A stretch of DNA of 64,000 nt from Nocardioides alcanivorans (GTDB taxonomy: Bacteria; Actinomycetota; Actinomycetes; Propionibacteriales; Nocardioidaceae): NCBI RefSeq assembly GCF_021555175.1, contig NZ_JAKGRW010000004.1:153627-217626 (forward strand). The letters are read 5' to 3'. The translations under genes and the position numbers were made by a program. This document shows positions 9,764-20,362 of this stretch, in pieces; position 1 is the first letter of the stretch; each line of letters begins with the position of its first letter. The notes beneath the pieces were generated by a model. The model saw only the letters and a program-made list of their open reading frames with translations. It ran no database searches and was not told the DNA's origin.

Positions 9764-12700
9764 ATGCACGCATTCCCGCCGCCGCAGGGTTTGTACGACG
9801 CCAACTTCGAGCACGACGCCTGCGGCGTCGCGTTCGTGGCGACCCTGACCGGCGCAGCCAGCCACAAGATCGTGGCGCAGGCCCTGACCGCCCTCCGCAA
9901 CCTCGAGCACCGTGGTGCCGCCGGCGCGGAGGTCAACTCCGGCGACGGCGCCGGCATCCTCATGCAGGTGCCCGACGCGTTCCTGCGCGCCGTGGTCGAC
10001 TTCGAGCTCCCCGCAGAGGGGGAGTACGCGGTCGGCACCGCCTTCTTGCCCGGTGACGCCGACAACGTGTCGATCACCCGGGAGCGGATCGAGGAGATCG
10101 CCAAGGAGGAGGGCCTCACCGTCCTCGGTTGGCGCGAGGTCCCGGTCGACCCCAGCACGCTGGGTGCTGCTGCCCTCGGCTGCATGCCGACGTTCACCCA
10201 GCTCTTCGTGTCCGGCCCGGTCGGCGACCAGATGGCGCTGGAGCGGCTGGCCTTCTGCCTGCGCAAGCGCGCGGAGCGCGAGACCGACGTCTACTTCCCG
10301 TCGCTCTCCTCGCGCACGCTCGCCTACAAGGGCATGCTGACCACCGACCAGCTCGACCGGGTCTTCCCCGACCTCGTCGACGAGCGGGTCGCCAGTGCGG
10401 TCGCCGTGGTGCACTCGCGCTTCTCCACCAACACCTTCCCGAGCTGGCCCCTGGCCCACCCGTTCCGCTTCATCGCGCACAACGGCGAGATCAACACGGT
10501 CATGGGCAACCGCAACTGGATGCGTGCCCGTGAGGAGCTGCTCGCCAGCGACGTCATCCCCGGTGACCTCAAGCGGCTGTTCCCGATCTGCACCACCGGC
10601 GCGTCCGACTCGGCGTCGTTCGACGAGGTGCTCGAGCTGCTCCACCTCGGTGGCCGCTCGCTGCCGCACTCGGTGCTGATGATGATCCCGGAGGCGTGGG
10701 AGAACAACCCGGACATGGATCCGGCCCGCCGTGCCTTCTACGAGTTCCACTCGGCCCTCATGGAGCCGTGGGACGGCCCCGCATGCGTCGTCTTCACCGA
10801 CGGTACCCAGGTGGGTGCCGTGCTCGACCGCAACGGCTTGCGCCCCTCCCGCTACTGGGTCACCGATGACGGCCTCGTCGTGCTGGCCTCCGAGGTCGGC
10901 GTGCTCGACCTCGACCCCGCCAGCATCGTCCGCAAGGGCCGTCTCCAGCCGGGACGCATGTTCCTGGTCGACACCGAGCAGCACCGGATCGTCGAGGACG
11001 AGGAGATCAAGTCCGAGCTCGCCGCGGCCGCGCCGTACGACGAGTGGCTCGAGGGTGGACTGATCAACCTCAACGACATCCCCAACCGGGAACACGTCGT
11101 GCACACCCACGCATCGGTCACCCGCCGCCAGCAGGTGTTCGGCTACACCGAGGAGGAGCTTCGGGTCATCCTCGCCCCGATGGCGAACACGTCGGGCGAG
11201 CCGATCGGCTCCATGGGTACCGACTCGCCGATCGCGGCGCTGTCCGCCAAGCCGCGGTTGCTCTTCGACTACTTCACCCAGCTCTTCGCCCAGGTCACGA
11301 ATCCGCCGTTGGATGCCATCCGTGAAGAGCTCGTCACCTCCCTCAACGGCACCATCGGGCCGGAGGACAACCTGCTCGGCGCGGGACCGGACTCGTGCCG
11401 TCAGATCGTGGTGCCCTTCCCGGTCATCGACAACGACGACCTCGTCAAGATCCGCTACGCCGACAGCGAGGGTGACACCCCCGGCCTGCGTTGCCACGTC
11501 GCCCGCGGTCTCTACAAGGTTGCCGGTGGCGGCGACGCGTTGGCCGCTCGCCTCGACGAGATCTGTGCCGAGGTCTCCACGGCCATCGGCGACGGCGCCC
11601 GCATCATCGTGCTCTCCGACCGGCACTCCACCGCAGACCTGGCGCCGATCCCGTCGCTGTTGCTCACCGCTGCGGTGCACCACCACCTGGTGCGGGAGAA
11701 GACCCGTACCCAGGTCGGTCTGGTCGTCGAGGCCGGCGACGTCCGCGAGGTCCACCACGTCGCGTTGCTGGTCGGCTACGGCGCGGCTGCGGTCAACCCC
11801 TACCTCGCCATGGAGTCGGTGGAGGACCTGGCCCGTGAGGGCTACTTCGTCCACACCGAGCCCCAGGTCGCGGTGCGCAACCTGGTGAAGTCGCTGGGCA
11901 AGGGCGTCCTCAAGGTGATGTCCAAGATGGGCATCTCCACCGTCGCGTCCTACACCGGTGCCCAGGTCTTCGAGGCGATCGGTCTCTCCCAGGAGCTGGT
12001 CGACCGCTACTTCACCGGCACCACCTCGAAGCTCGGTGGCATCGGTCTCGACACCGTCGCGAGCGAGGTCGCCGCTCGGCACACGGTCGCCTACCCGCGC
12101 GACGGCATCGTGCCGGCCCACCGGGAGCTGGAGATCGGTGGCGAATACCAGTGGCGTCGAGAGGGCGAACCGCATCTCTTCGACCCCGAGACGGTCTTCC
12201 GCCTCCAGCACTCCACCCGCGCCGGTCGCTACGACGTCTTCAAGCAGTACACGGCGCGCATCGACGAGCAGTCCGAGCGCCTGATGACCCTGCGGGGTCT
12301 CTTCAAGTTCAAGGATGCCGCCGAGACCGGTCGCCAGCCGATCCCGATCGATGAGGTCGAGCCCGCGTCCGAGATCGTGAAGCGCTTCTCCACCGGCGCC
12401 ATGTCCTACGGGTCGATCAGCCGCGAGGCGCACGAGACCCTGGCCATCGCGATGAACCGGTTGGGTGCCAAGTCCAACACAGGTGAGGGCGGCGAGGACC
12501 CTGAGCGTCTCTACGACCCCGAGCGTCGCTCGTCGATCAAGCAGGTCGCCTCGGGCCGCTTCGGCGTGACCAGCGAATACCTGACCAACGCCGACGACAT
12601 CCAGATCAAGATGGCGCAGGGTGCCAAGCCAGGCGAGGGCGGGCAGCTGCCCGGTCACAAGGTCTATCCGTGGGTGGCCAAGACCCGGCACAGCACGCCC

Positions 12701-14290
12701 GGCGTGGGACTCATCTCCCCGCCGCCCCACCACGACATCTATTCGATCGAGGACCTGGCTCAGCTGATCCATGACCTGAAGAACGCGAACCCGTCTGCGC
12801 GGATCCACGTGAAGCTGGTCTCCGAGGTCGGCGTCGGCACGGTCGCCGCGGGCGTGTCCAAGGCACATGCGGACGTGGTGCTCGTCTCCGGCCACGACGG
12901 CGGCACCGGTGCTTCCCCGTTGACGTCGTTGAAGCACGCCGGTGGCCCGTGGGAGCTGGGTCTCGCCGAGACGCAGCAGACCCTGCTGCTCAACGGCCTG
13001 CGGGACCGCATCGTCGTGCAGACCGACGGTCAGCTGAAGACGGGACGCGACGTGGTCATCGCCGCGCTGCTCGGCGCGGAGGAGTTCGGTTTCGCGACTG
13101 CTCCGCTGGTGGTCTCCGGCTGCATCATGATGCGTGTGTGCCACCTCGACACCTGTCCGGTGGGAGTCGCCACGCAGAACCCAGTGCTGCGCGAACGCTT
13201 CTCCGGCAAGGCAGAGTTCGTGGTGAACTTCTTCACCTACATCGCCGAGGAGGTCCGCGAGCTCCTCGCCGAGCTCGGTTTCCGCTCGCTCGAGGAGGCG
13301 GTCGGACAGGTCCGCACCCTCGACGTCGAGAAGGCTGTCGACCACTGGAAGGCCGCCGGGCTCGACCTGACGCCGGTGCTGCACCTGCCGGAACTCCCGG
13401 AGGGTGCCGCGTTGCGGCGTACGACCAGCCAGGACCACGGCCTCGACCAGGCGCTCGACCAGGAGCTCATCCGCATCGCGGAGCCTGCGCTCGAGCGTGG
13501 TGAGCCGGTGCGCGCCCAGATCGCGGTGCGCAACGTCAACCGCACGGTCGGCACGATGCTGGGTCACGAGGTGACCAAGCGCTATCGCGGTGCCGGCCTC
13601 CCGGACGGCACGATCGACCTCACCTTCACCGGCTCGGCGGGCCAGTCCTTCGGTGCCTTCCTGCCCACGGGTGTCACGCTGCGCCTCGAGGGCGACGCCA
13701 ACGACTACGTCGGCAAGGGGCTCTCCGGTGGACGGGTCGTCGTCCGTCCGGACCGGAGCGCCACGTTCGACGCGAGCGAACAGGTCATTGCCGGCAACAC
13801 GATCGGGTACGGCGCCACGTCGGGCGAGATCTTCCTGCGTGGCAAGGCGGGGGAGCGGTTCTGCGTGCGCAACTCGGGGGCGACGGCGGTCGTGGAGGGT
13901 GTGGGTGACCACGGTCTCGAATACATGACCGGTGGTCGCGTCCTGATCCTCGGGCCGACCGGCCGCAACCTCGCTGCCGGCATGTCCGGTGGCTACGCCT
14001 ACGTGCTCGACCTCGACGAGGCTCGCGTCAACCGGGAGCTCGTCGACCTCGGGCCGGTGACCGACAAGGCGGCTGAGGAGCTCCACGAGCTCGTCACCCG
14101 TCACCACGAGGAGACCGGTTCGACGGTCGCCGACGAACTGTTGTCCGACTGGGCGAACACGCTCGGTCGATTCACCGAGGTCATGCCTCGGGACTACCGC
14201 CGCGTGCTCGACGCCCGTGCGGCAGCCCAGGCGGAGGGTCTGGACGAGTCCCAGACCGAGGCCCGGATCATGGAGGTGCTTCATGGCTGA
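9764..14290 (+). CDS. gltB: Glutamate synthase large subunit
   Basis: GltB makes glutamate from glutamine and 2-oxoglutarate. The 1508-residue frame is uninterrupted. The N-terminal amidotransferase Cys is in [12 protein letters not shown], so about 19 residues are a propeptide. The central FMN barrel is followed by the [3Fe-4S] Cys cluster [15 protein letters not shown] and the C-terminal beta-helix. I chose ATG 9764 because GGGAG lies 10 bases upstream; ATG 9755 is also in frame but too close to that site. The open frame further upstream to 9479 is not coding. The stop overlaps gltD by 8 bp, fitting a two-subunit enzyme. Confidence 0.96.
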   Translation: MHAFPPPQGLYDANFEHDACGVAFVATLTGAASHKIVAQALTALRNLEHRGAAGAEVNSGDGAGILMQVPDAFLRAVVDFELPAEGEYAVGTAFLPGDADNVSITRERIEEIAKEEGLTVLGWREVPVDPSTLGAAALGCMPTFTQLFVSGPVGDQMALERLAFCLRKRAERETDVYFPSLSSRTLAYKGMLTTDQLDRVFPDLVDERVASAVAVVHSRFSTNTFPSWPLAHPFRFIAHNGEINTVMGNRNWMRAREELLASDVIPGDLKRLFPICTTGASDSASFDEVLELLHLGGRSLPHSVLMMIPEAWENNPDMDPARRAFYEFHSALMEPWDGPACVVFTDGTQVGAVLDRNGLRPSRYWVTDDGLVVLASEVGVLDLDPASIVRKGRLQPGRMFLVDTEQHRIVEDEEIKSELAAAAPYDEWLEGGLINLNDIPNREHVVHTHASVTRRQQVFGYTEEELRVILAPMANTSGEPIGSMGTDSPIAALSAKPRLLFDYFTQLFAQVTNPPLDAIREELVTSLNGTIGPEDNLLGAGPDSCRQIVVPFPVIDNDDLVKIRYADSEGDTPGLRCHVARGLYKVAGGGDALAARLDEICAEVSTAIGDGARIIVLSDRHSTADLAPIPSLLLTAAVHHHLVREKTRTQVGLVVEAGDVREVHHVALLVGYGAAAVNPYLAMESVEDLAREGYFVHTEPQVAVRNLVKSLGKGVLKVMSKMGISTVASYTGAQVFEAIGLSQELVDRYFTGTTSKLGGIGLDTVASEVAARHTVAYPRDGIVPAHRELEIGGEYQWRREGEPHLFDPETVFRLQHSTRAGRYDVFKQYTARIDEQSERLMTLRGLFKFKDAAETGRQPIPIDEVEPASEIVKRFSTGAMSYGSISREAHETLAIAMNRLGAKSNTGEGGEDPERLYDPERRSSIKQVASGRFGVTSEYLTNADDIQIKMAQGAKPGEGGQLPGHKVYPWVAKTRHSTPGVGLISPPPHHDIYSIEDLAQLIHDLKNANPSARIHVKLVSEVGVGTVAAGVSKAHADVVLVSGHDGGTGASPLTSLKHAGGPWELGLAETQQTLLLNGLRDRIVVQTDGQLKTGRDVVIAALLGAEEFGFATAPLVVSGCIMMRVCHLDTCPVGVATQNPVLRERFSGKAEFVVNFFTYIAEEVRELLAELGFRSLEEAVGQVRTLDVEKAVDHWKAAGLDLTPVLHLPELPEGAALRRTTSQDHGLDQALDQELIRIAEPALERGEPVRAQIAVRNVNRTVGTMLGHEVTKRYRGAGLPDGTIDLTFTGSAGQSFGAFLPTGVTLRLEGDANDYVGKGLSGGRVVVRPDRSATFDASEQVIAGNTIGYGATSGEIFLRGKAGERFCVRNSGATAVVEGVGDHGLEYMTGGRVLILGPTGRNLAAGMSGGYAYVLDLDEARVNRELVDLGPVTDKAAEELHELVTRHHEETGSTVADELLSDWANTLGRFTEVMPRDYRRVLDARAAAQAEGLDESQTEARIMEVLHG

Positions 14291-15743
14291 CCCCAAGGGT
14301 TTCCTCAAGGACGGTCGGCAGGTTGCCGAGCGCCGTCCCGTCGAGGAACGCGTCAAGGACTGGAACGAGGTCTACCCGGGCGGTGGAATCGGTCGCGCGC
14401 TGCTGCCGATCATCAGCAAGCAGGCCGGCCGCTGCATGGACTGCGGCATTCCGTTCTGCCACCAGGGTTGCCCGTTGGGCAACATCATCCCCGAGTGGAA
14501 CGACCTGGTCTGGCGCGACGACTGGTCTGGCGCGATGGACCGGCTGCACGCCACCAACAACTTCCCGGAGTTCACCGGTCGGTTGTGTCCGGCGCCGTGC
14601 GAGGCGGCCTGTGTCCTGGGCATCAACCAGGATCCGGTGACCATCAAGAACGTCGAGGTCTCGATCATCGACCGAGCGTGGGACGAGGGCAACGTCGAAC
14701 CGCAGGCGCCCGAGTGGCTGACCGGCAAGACGGTCGCGGTCGTGGGCTCCGGTCCCGCCGGCCTGGCGGCTGCGCAGCAGTTGACCCGTGCGGGCCACAC
14801 CGTGGCCGTCTACGAGCGGGCCGACGAGATCGGCGGACTGCTGCGTTACGGGATCCCCGAGTTCAAGATGGAGAAGGTCCACATCGACCGGCGACTCGAC
14901 CAGATGCGCCGCGAGGGAACGGTCTTCAAGGCCGGCGTCGAGGTTGGCAAGTCGGTGACCGGCGACCAACTCCGCAACCGATTCGACGCCGTGGTGCTGA
15001 CGATCGGCTCGACGGTGCCACGTGACCTCCCGGTGCCCGGTCGTGAACTGGGCGGCGTACACCAAGCCATGGACTACCTGCCCCAGGCCAATCGGGTCGC
15101 CCTTGGCCAGGAGGTCGCCGACCAGATCGTGGCGACCGGCAAGAACGTCGTGATCATCGGAGGCGGTGACACCGGTGCCGACTGCCTCGGCACTGCGCTG
15201 CGACAGGGGGCGGCCTCGGTCACCCAGCTGGAGATCATGAGCCGTCCGGGCACCGATCGCCCGGAGGGTCAGCCGTGGCCGACCTTCCCGATGCTCTTCC
15301 GGGTCTCCTCCGCGCACGAGGAGGGCGGTGACCGGGTCTACTCGGTCTCCACCCAGGAGTTCCTCGGCGACGAGGAGGGCAACGTCCGGGCACTGAGCCT
15401 GGTCGAGGTCGACGCCTCGTTCCAGCCGGTGCCGGGCACCGAGCGCGAGATCCCGGCCGAGTTGGTGCTCTTCGCCATGGGCTTCGTCGGGCCCCAGAAG
15501 GAGGGCATCGTCGAGCAGCTCGGGGTGGAGCTGGACGAGCGCGGCAACATCATCCGCGACTCGCGGTACGCGACGTCCGTCGACGGGGTCTTCTGCGCCG
15601 GTGACGCCGGTCGCGGGCAGTCGCTGATCGTGTGGGCCATCGCGGAGGGACGTTCGGCAGCAGCTGCGGTCGATGCCTACCTGACCGGATCGACGTCGCT
15701 GCCGACCCCGATCCCGCCGACCGCGCGCCAGCTCCTCGCCTGA
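14283..15743 (+). CDS. gltD: Glutamate synthase small subunit
   Basis: GltD passes electrons from NADPH to GltB. The 486-residue protein starts with the Fe-S region [17 protein letters not shown] and CPAPCEAAC. The FAD Rossmann motif [12 protein letters not shown] follows, then the NADPH motif [14 protein letters not shown], and [13 protein letters not shown] near the C-terminus completes the FAD site. ATG 14283 overlaps the gltB stop; the upstream in-frame extension is Arg-rich shadow sequence. Intact and of normal length. Confidence 0.96.
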   Translation: MADPKGFLKDGRQVAERRPVEERVKDWNEVYPGGGIGRALLPIISKQAGRCMDCGIPFCHQGCPLGNIIPEWNDLVWRDDWSGAMDRLHATNNFPEFTGRLCPAPCEAACVLGINQDPVTIKNVEVSIIDRAWDEGNVEPQAPEWLTGKTVAVVGSGPAGLAAAQQLTRAGHTVAVYERADEIGGLLRYGIPEFKMEKVHIDRRLDQMRREGTVFKAGVEVGKSVTGDQLRNRFDAVVLTIGSTVPRDLPVPGRELGGVHQAMDYLPQANRVALGQEVADQIVATGKNVVIIGGGDTGADCLGTALRQGAASVTQLEIMSRPGTDRPEGQPWPTFPMLFRVSSAHEEGGDRVYSVSTQEFLGDEEGNVRALSLVEVDASFQPVPGTEREIPAELVLFAMGFVGPQKEGIVEQLGVELDERGNIIRDSRYATSVDGVFCAGDAGRGQSLIVWAIAEGRSAAAAVDAYLTGSTSLPTPIPPTARQLLA

Positions 15744-15745
15744 CG

Positions 15746-15834
15746 CGAACCTTCACTCAGAACACGCGAACCTGCAGTTTCTCGCACGCTACGTGCACGG
15801 AACTGCAGGTTCGCGTGTTCCAACTGAAGGTTCG
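15746..15834. repeat. Long two-tier inverted repeat after gltD
   Basis: Perfect 20-bp arms lie at 15760-15779 and 15801-15820. Outside them, 10-bp arms CGAACCTTCA (15746-15755) and TGAAGGTTCG (15825-15834) pair too. The 21-base loop holds a small GCAC/GTGC stem. The four arms share the core CGAACCTKCA, as if built from repeated units. It may terminate gltBD, but it is much larger than the other terminators in this window. Confidence 0.8.
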
Positions 15835-15890
15835 GCGGGAGTTAACGGCCGGGACGCCTGTCCTGGCGCGGGTTCCGGGTGTCGGCCGAG

Positions 15891-15896
15891 TAGGGT
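15891..15896 (+). promoter_or_regulatory. -10 box of a leaderless pyk promoter
   Basis: TAGGGT ends 7 bases before the pyk GTG, the distance at which transcription would start on the GTG itself. No Shine-Dalgarno sequence precedes that GTG. The -35 region is weak. Confidence 0.5.
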
Positions 15897-15903
15897 TGGG
15901 CAC

Positions 15904-17345
15904 GTGCGAAAAGCCAAGATCGTCTGCACCCTGGGACCTGCGTCCTCCGCCCTCGAAGACATCCGCGCGCTGGTTGACGCCGGCATGGACGTCGCCCGGA
16001 TGAACATGAGCCACGGGACTCACGAAGACCACCGCGTCAACTACGACCGGGTCCGTGAGGCGGCCGCTGCCTCGGGCCGCGCGGTGGGTGTCTTCGCTGA
16101 CCTGCAGGGCCCCAAGATCCGCCTCGGCAACATCGCCGACGGCCCTGTCGTGCTCGAGCCGGGGCAGCTCTTCTCCATCACCACCCGCGACGTCCCGGGC
16201 GACGCCCACCTTGCTTCGACGACGTACGCCGGATTGCCGCGCGACGTGCACGTCGGTGACCCGATCCTGATCGACGACGGCAAGGTGCGTCTGCGCGTCA
16301 CCGGGTTCACCCATGACACCGTCGAGACCCGCGTGGAGATTGCCGGACCGATCAGCGATCACAAGGGGATCAACCTCCCTGGCGTGGCAGTCTCCGTGCC
16401 GGCGCTGTCCGAGAAGGACATCGACGACCTGCGCTTCGCGTTGGGGCTGGGTGTCGACTACATCGCGCTGTCCTTCGTGCGCAACGCCCGCGACGTCGAC
16501 GGGGTCCGGCGGATCATGGACGAGGTGGGGGTCCGGGTGCCCGTCATCGCCAAGATCGAGAAGCCCCAGGCCGTGGAGAACATCGACGAGATCATCAAGA
16601 GCTTCGACGCCATCATGGTCGCGCGCGGTGACCTGGGCGTGGAGTGCCCCCTCGAGGACGTGCCGTTCATCCAGAAGATGGTCATCGAGAAGGCACGACG
16701 CATGGCCAAGCCGGTCATCGTGGCCACCCAGATGCTCGAGTCGATGATCGGTGCCCCGGCCCCGACCCGAGCCGAGACCTCCGACGTAGCCAACGCGGTG
16801 CTCGACGGCGCCGACGCGGTGATGCTCTCGGGGGAGACCAGCGTCGGCAAGTACCCATTGCAGACCGTGCGCACCATGGCCCGAATCCTCACATCCGCCG
16901 AGGAGCAGGGTCTGGAGATCACTGCGAAGATCGACTGGCAGCCCCACACCAAGGGCGGCATCATCGCCAAGGCTGCTGCCGAGGTCGCGGAACGTGTCGA
17001 GGCTCGCTACCTGGTGGCCTTCACCCAGAGCGGCGACTCCGCGCGTCGCGTCTCGCGCTACCGCGGCGAGATCCCGGTGCTCGCCTTCACCCCGTTGGAG
17101 AAGGTCCGCAACCAGCTGGCGATGACCTGGGGCGTGGAGACCTTCCAGACCCCGGAGGTCGAGCACACCGACCAGATGGTGCACCAGGTCGACGAGGCGC
17201 TGCTCCAGCAGGGGCGCGCGAAGGAGGGGAGATGGTCGTGATCATCTTCGGTGCCCCTCCCGGCATCCCGGGGTCGACCAACGCCGTGCACATCCACCGG
17301 ATGGGCGATGCCATCAACGGCGTGGTCCCGGCCTATCGGAAGTAG
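15904..17345 (+). CDS. pyk: Pyruvate kinase (frameshifted near its end)
   Basis: Pyruvate kinase turns PEP and ADP into pyruvate and ATP. The N-terminus KIVCTLGPASS and ARMNMSHG, the metal/substrate motif VARGDLGVE and MLSGETSVGKYP are all present. In the given frame it stops at 17241, but the family C-terminus (VVIIFGAPPGIPGSTN then HIHRMGD) continues in the next frame. One G added to the run at 17226-17229 joins them and gives the normal 480 residues, ending at 17345. GTG 15904 is preferred because of the leaderless -10 box. Confidence 0.93.
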
Positions 17346-17348
17346 GCG

Positions 17349-18098
17349 CTAGCGCTTCGGGCCGATCAGCTCGTCGAGTGCAGCCACGCCCGCGCGGGTG
17401 GAGACCGACGTGTGGAGGGCTGATGATCGGCGCCAAGGGATGCCGGCAGTGTCGAGAGCCTGCTGGCAGATGGCGTGGATGTCGTCTGACCTGTTGCTGA
17501 ACTGCCAGCGGGGATAGTCATAGCGCTTGGGCTCTCCTGCCACGGCGCGGGTCGCCCAGTTTGCGACACGGGCACCGTCGGAGTGGAACAGGCCACGGAG
17601 CAGCCCGGCGGGATGTCGGTCGGCGATCCTCTCCTGCCACGGCTCGAGCAGGATGCGCCGATCGTGCTTGCGTCCCGGGCCGTGCTGCGGGAAAAGGCAG
17701 GGCCAGTGGGTCCAGTTCGCGTGCACAATCACGACGCCGGGTGCGGCGACGTGGAAGATCGAGGACCTGGGACGTACGCGGAGGATCGAGCCTTCGACGT
17801 CGGCCACGATGCCGGGGTACTGACGATCACAGGAGACGCGAAGCGAGTGATAGGTCGCCGCCTTCGCAATCGTGCCGTCACCGAGATAGAAGCCGAGCAG
17901 GGACGCGTAGGCGCCTTCGTCGAGCGGGGCGGAGTCGCACCGTGGACACTCTCCGCGGTGGGGCTGATGCGGTGGCCCGTCGTCGCGCCAGGCGCGCAGC
18001 GCCGATCGGCTGACGCCGAGCTGCCGGCTCACCTTGCTGAGCGAGTCTCCGGCGGCGAGCATCCGCAGAGCTTGCCGATGGTCCTCGGTGCTGTACAT
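17349..18098 (-). CDS. Free-standing HTH plus LAGLIDADG-type protein
   Basis: The 249-residue product starts with a resolvase-like helix-turn-helix at about residues 3-40 (LSKVSRQLGVSRSALRAW). A CPRC pair follows, then two LAGLIDADG-like helices, LLGFYLGDGTI and LLRGLFHSDGA, about 110 residues apart. This is the layout of a monomeric homing-endonuclease fold without any intein or intron around it. Such proteins in actinobacteria may be DNA-binding regulators or inactive endonucleases; I cannot tell which. ATG 18098 is preferred over TTG 18128. It converges with pyk, with 3 bp between stops, and stands next to the IS nest. Confidence 0.7.
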   Translation of the reverse strand: MYSTEDHRQALRMLAAGDSLSKVSRQLGVSRSALRAWRDDGPPHQPHRGECPRCDSAPLDEGAYASLLGFYLGDGTIAKAATYHSLRVSCDRQYPGIVADVEGSILRVRPRSSIFHVAAPGVVIVHANWTHWPCLFPQHGPGRKHDRRILLEPWQERIADRHPAGLLRGLFHSDGARVANWATRAVAGEPKRYDYPRWQFSNRSDDIHAICQQALDTAGIPWRRSSALHTSVSTRAGVAALDELIGPKR

Positions 18099-18145
18099 GG
18101 GCAACAGCGTGCCAAGGGCCACCGACAACCGAGGGAGCGTTGGTG

Positions 18146-18161
18146 GTGGTGCCCCGGGTGG
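18146..18161. repeat. Left copy of 16-bp direct repeat (target duplication)
   Basis: GTGGTGCCCCGGGTGG is repeated exactly at 20347-20362, where it is the 3' end of a tRNA-Leu gene. Each copy abuts one end of the IS481-type element, so it is best read as the target-site duplication. Confidence 0.75.
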
Positions 18162-18276
18162 TGTGCTGGTTCACGACATCCCGGACACATGTCTCAGGAC
18201 ATCCCGGACACTGCGGAACCACCTACCGAGGGGCTGACGAGCGGGTGTATGCACACCCTCCGAGATCCTCGCGGGC

Positions 18277-19041
18277 ATGTCGAAGGCCCGCCTGGTCATC
18301 ACCGCCGTGACCGTAGAGAAGCGGCCCGTCGCCGAGGTCGCTGCGGCCTACGGCGTGTCCCGCTCCTGGATCTACGAACTCCTCGCCCGCCACCGCGACG
18401 AGGGCGAGGCCGCCTTCGAGCCCCGATCCCGGGCCCCGAAGACCTCACCGGGCGCGACTCCACCCGCGACCGTCGAACTGGTCCTGCGGCTACGCAAGCA
18501 ACTCCTCGAGGGCGGCCACGACGCCGGAGCCGACACCCTGGCCTGGCACCTCACCCAGCATCACGACACAGTCCTCTCGCGCGCCACCATCCACCGGATC
18601 CTGACCCGCCACGGCGCCGTCACCCCCGAGCCGAAGAAACGACCGAAGTCCTCCTACATCCGCTTCGAAGCAGCGATGCCCAACGAAACCTGGCAGTCCG
18701 ACTTCACCCACTACCGGCTCACCGACACCGCCACCTTCCCCAAGGGCATCGAGATCATCACCTGGCTCGACGACTGCACCCGCTACGCGCTTCACCTCAG
18801 CGCACACCGGGCCATCACCACCCCCATCGTGCTCACGACCTTCAGACAAACCGCAGCCCAGCACGGCATCCCCGCATCCACCCTCACCGACAACGGCATG
18901 GTCTACACCGTCCGCCTGGCCAGCACCGGCCACCGCGGAGGACGCAACGGCTTCGAACAACAACTCCACACCTGGCACGTAATCCAGAAGAACGGCAAGC
19001 CGAACCACCCCACCACCCAAGGCAAGGTGGAGAGGGGAGCC
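18277..19041 (+). pseudogene. IS481-family transposase, C-terminus lost
   Basis: The N-terminal helix-turn-helix (AEVAAAYGVSRSWIYELL) and the integrase-type core are intact: WQSDFTHY and TLTDNGMVYT supply the two Asp residues, and TQGKVER supplies the Glu. Homology stops right after that Glu, where the IS3-type element begins; the frame then ends by chance two codons later. Roughly the last 100 residues of the usual protein are missing, so it is probably inactive. Confidence 0.85.
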
Positions 19042-19102
19042 TGACCCGGTAGCCCGGACACCTGATCTGTAGCGATGATCGTTGCAGGGGAGGAGTCTGT
19101 AG

Positions 19103-19390
19103 ATGCCTGCACCACACCCACCGGAGTTCCGCCGCAGGGCGATCGACCTGGCCCGCCAGCCGGGCGCGTCGGTCGCGAAGGTTGCCAAGGAGCTTGGGAT
19201 TAGCGAGTCCGGCCTGCGCCGCTGGATGGACCAGGACGATGTCAACACCGGCCGGAGGGAAGGCCTGTCGACGAACGAGCGCGAAGAGCTCGTCAGGTTG
19301 CGTCGGGAGAACCGTCGTCTGGAGATGGAGCTGGAGATCACCAAGCGGGCAGCAGCGCTGTTCGCGAAGGAGAACGTGCTCCCAAAATGA
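19103..19390 (+). CDS. IS3-family transposase OrfA
   Basis: This 95-residue protein has an HTH (VAKVAKELGISESGLRRW) followed by a Leu/Glu-rich coiled coil, the usual OrfA layout for DNA end recognition and dimerisation. Its stop overlaps the orfB ATG in ATGA at 19387-19390. Many IS3 elements make the OrfAB fusion by -1 frameshifting; the CCAAAATGA context here allows re-initiation, and only a short A-run is available for slipping. Confidence 0.9.
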   Translation: MPAPHPPEFRRRAIDLARQPGASVAKVAKELGISESGLRRWMDQDDVNTGRREGLSTNEREELVRLRRENRRLEMELEITKRAAALFAKENVLPK

Positions 19391-20256
19391 GGTACCGGCT
19401 GGTCAGGGACCTGGCCGCGGACGGGTTCGACGTCGCGGTGTCCTGCCGGGTGCTGAAGGTCTCGAGGTCGGGCTACTACGAGTGGGCCAAGCGACCGCCC
19501 TCGGACCGCGATGTCGCCGATGCCTATCTGGCGAACACGATCGTCGCGATCCACGACGCTTCACGTCTGTCCTATGGCTCCCCACGGGTCCACGCAGAGC
19601 TCCGGCTCGGGATGGGCATCAAGGTCGGCCGCAAGCGGGTCGCGAGGCTGATGCGGATGCTCCGGGTGGCCGGTATCAGCCATCGGCCGAAGAAGCGGCA
19701 CAAGCCAGCTGCGGCGGTCCATGAGGACCTCGTGCAACGAAAGTTCGTCGCCGATGGGCCGGATCGTCTGTGGTGCACCGACATCACCGAGCATCCGACC
19801 CGGGGCGGGAAGGTCTACTGTTGCGCGGTCCTGGACGTGTTCAGCCGACTCGTCGTGGGCTGGTCGATCGCGGACCACATGCGATCAGACCTCGTCGTCG
19901 ACGCGTTGCAGATGGCGACCTGGCGACGACGTCCCGAGGGCACCATCGTGCACTCCGACAGGGGCAGTCAGTACACGTCGTGGGTGTTCGGGCACCGGCT
20001 GCGTGATGCCGGACTGCTCGGATCCATGGGCCGGGTCGCCTCGTCGGTGGACAACTCGATGATCGAGTCGTTCTGGTCGACCATGCAACGCGAGCTGCTC
20101 GACCAGCAGCCGTGGGAGACCATCGACGAGCTCGGCAGAGCGATCTTCGAGTGGATCGGGGCCTGGTACAACCCGCGCCGCCGGCACACCTCCCTGGGCA
20201 TGCACGCCCCGGCCGAGTTCGAAGCCCTTCACACCGCCGCCACACCGGCGGCATGA
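19387..20256 (+). CDS. IS3-family transposase OrfB (DDE catalytic part)
   Basis: This is a 289-residue integrase-core protein. The HTH_21-like N-terminus (YGSPRVHAEL) precedes the catalytic triad: Asp in WCTDITEH, Asp in VHSDRGSQY, Glu in MIESFWS. The family ending YNPRRRHTSLG is present. It is complete and not frameshifted. Confidence 0.93.
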   Translation: MRYRLVRDLAADGFDVAVSCRVLKVSRSGYYEWAKRPPSDRDVADAYLANTIVAIHDASRLSYGSPRVHAELRLGMGIKVGRKRVARLMRMLRVAGISHRPKKRHKPAAAVHEDLVQRKFVADGPDRLWCTDITEHPTRGGKVYCCAVLDVFSRLVVGWSIADHMRSDLVVDALQMATWRRRPEGTIVHSDRGSQYTSWVFGHRLRDAGLLGSMGRVASSVDNSMIESFWSTMQRELLDQQPWETIDELGRAIFEWIGAWYNPRRRHTSLGMHAPAEFEALHTAATPAA

Positions 20257-20346
20257 TCAACACACCAACCGTGTCCGGAGAACCGGGTCAGGCTCCAACC
20301 CACATATCCGTGGGTTCGGGTGTCCGCGATGTCCTGAGACATCACA

Positions 20347-20362
20347 GTGGTGCCCCGGGTGG
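20347..20362. repeat. Right copy of 16-bp direct repeat (tRNA 3' end)
   Basis: It is identical to 18146-18161. It covers the CCA end and acceptor 3' strand of the tRNA, so insertion with duplication left the tRNA gene complete. Confidence 0.75.

Larger units (their letters stand above)
19036..20296 (+). mobile_element. IS3-family insertion sequence
   Basis: About 1.26 kb with 26-bp terminal inverted repeats at 19036-19061 and 20271-20296, matching in 23 positions. The core TGACCCGGT...CA ends are typical of IS3. It carries overlapping orfA and orfB. No direct duplication is visible at its borders, in keeping with the deletion of the host element at its right side. Both genes are complete, so it could still be active. 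Confidence 0.85.
18162..20346 (+). mobile_element. IS481-family element, broken by an IS3-type element
   Basis: The ends are imperfect 27-bp inverted repeats (18162-18188 and 20320-20346; 22 of 27 bases match) that begin TGTG. A second, closer copy of the end sequence sits inside the left end, so GACATCCCGGACAC occurs at 18175-18188 and 18198-18211. The element carries a 3'-truncated transposase and, from 19036 to 20296, an IS3-type element. Only about 50 bp of the original right part remain after the IS3, so insertion came with a deletion. Exact 16-bp direct repeats flank the whole. Confidence 0.8.

Noticed and set aside
9719..14356. A 1545-codon open frame on the minus strand opposite gltB
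   Set aside because: It is the antisense shadow of a high-GC gene; it has no domain pattern and its residues mirror the gltB codon structure.
17583..19052. A 489-codon plus-strand frame through the LAGLIDADG gene and IS481
   Set aside because: It is a shadow of the minus-strand gene and then of the transposase in the wrong frame, with no recognisable domain.
18146..20362. Attachment sites of a tRNA-integrating island
   Set aside because: The direct repeats abut the IS481-type inverted ends exactly and no integrase gene is present, so a target-site duplication is simpler.
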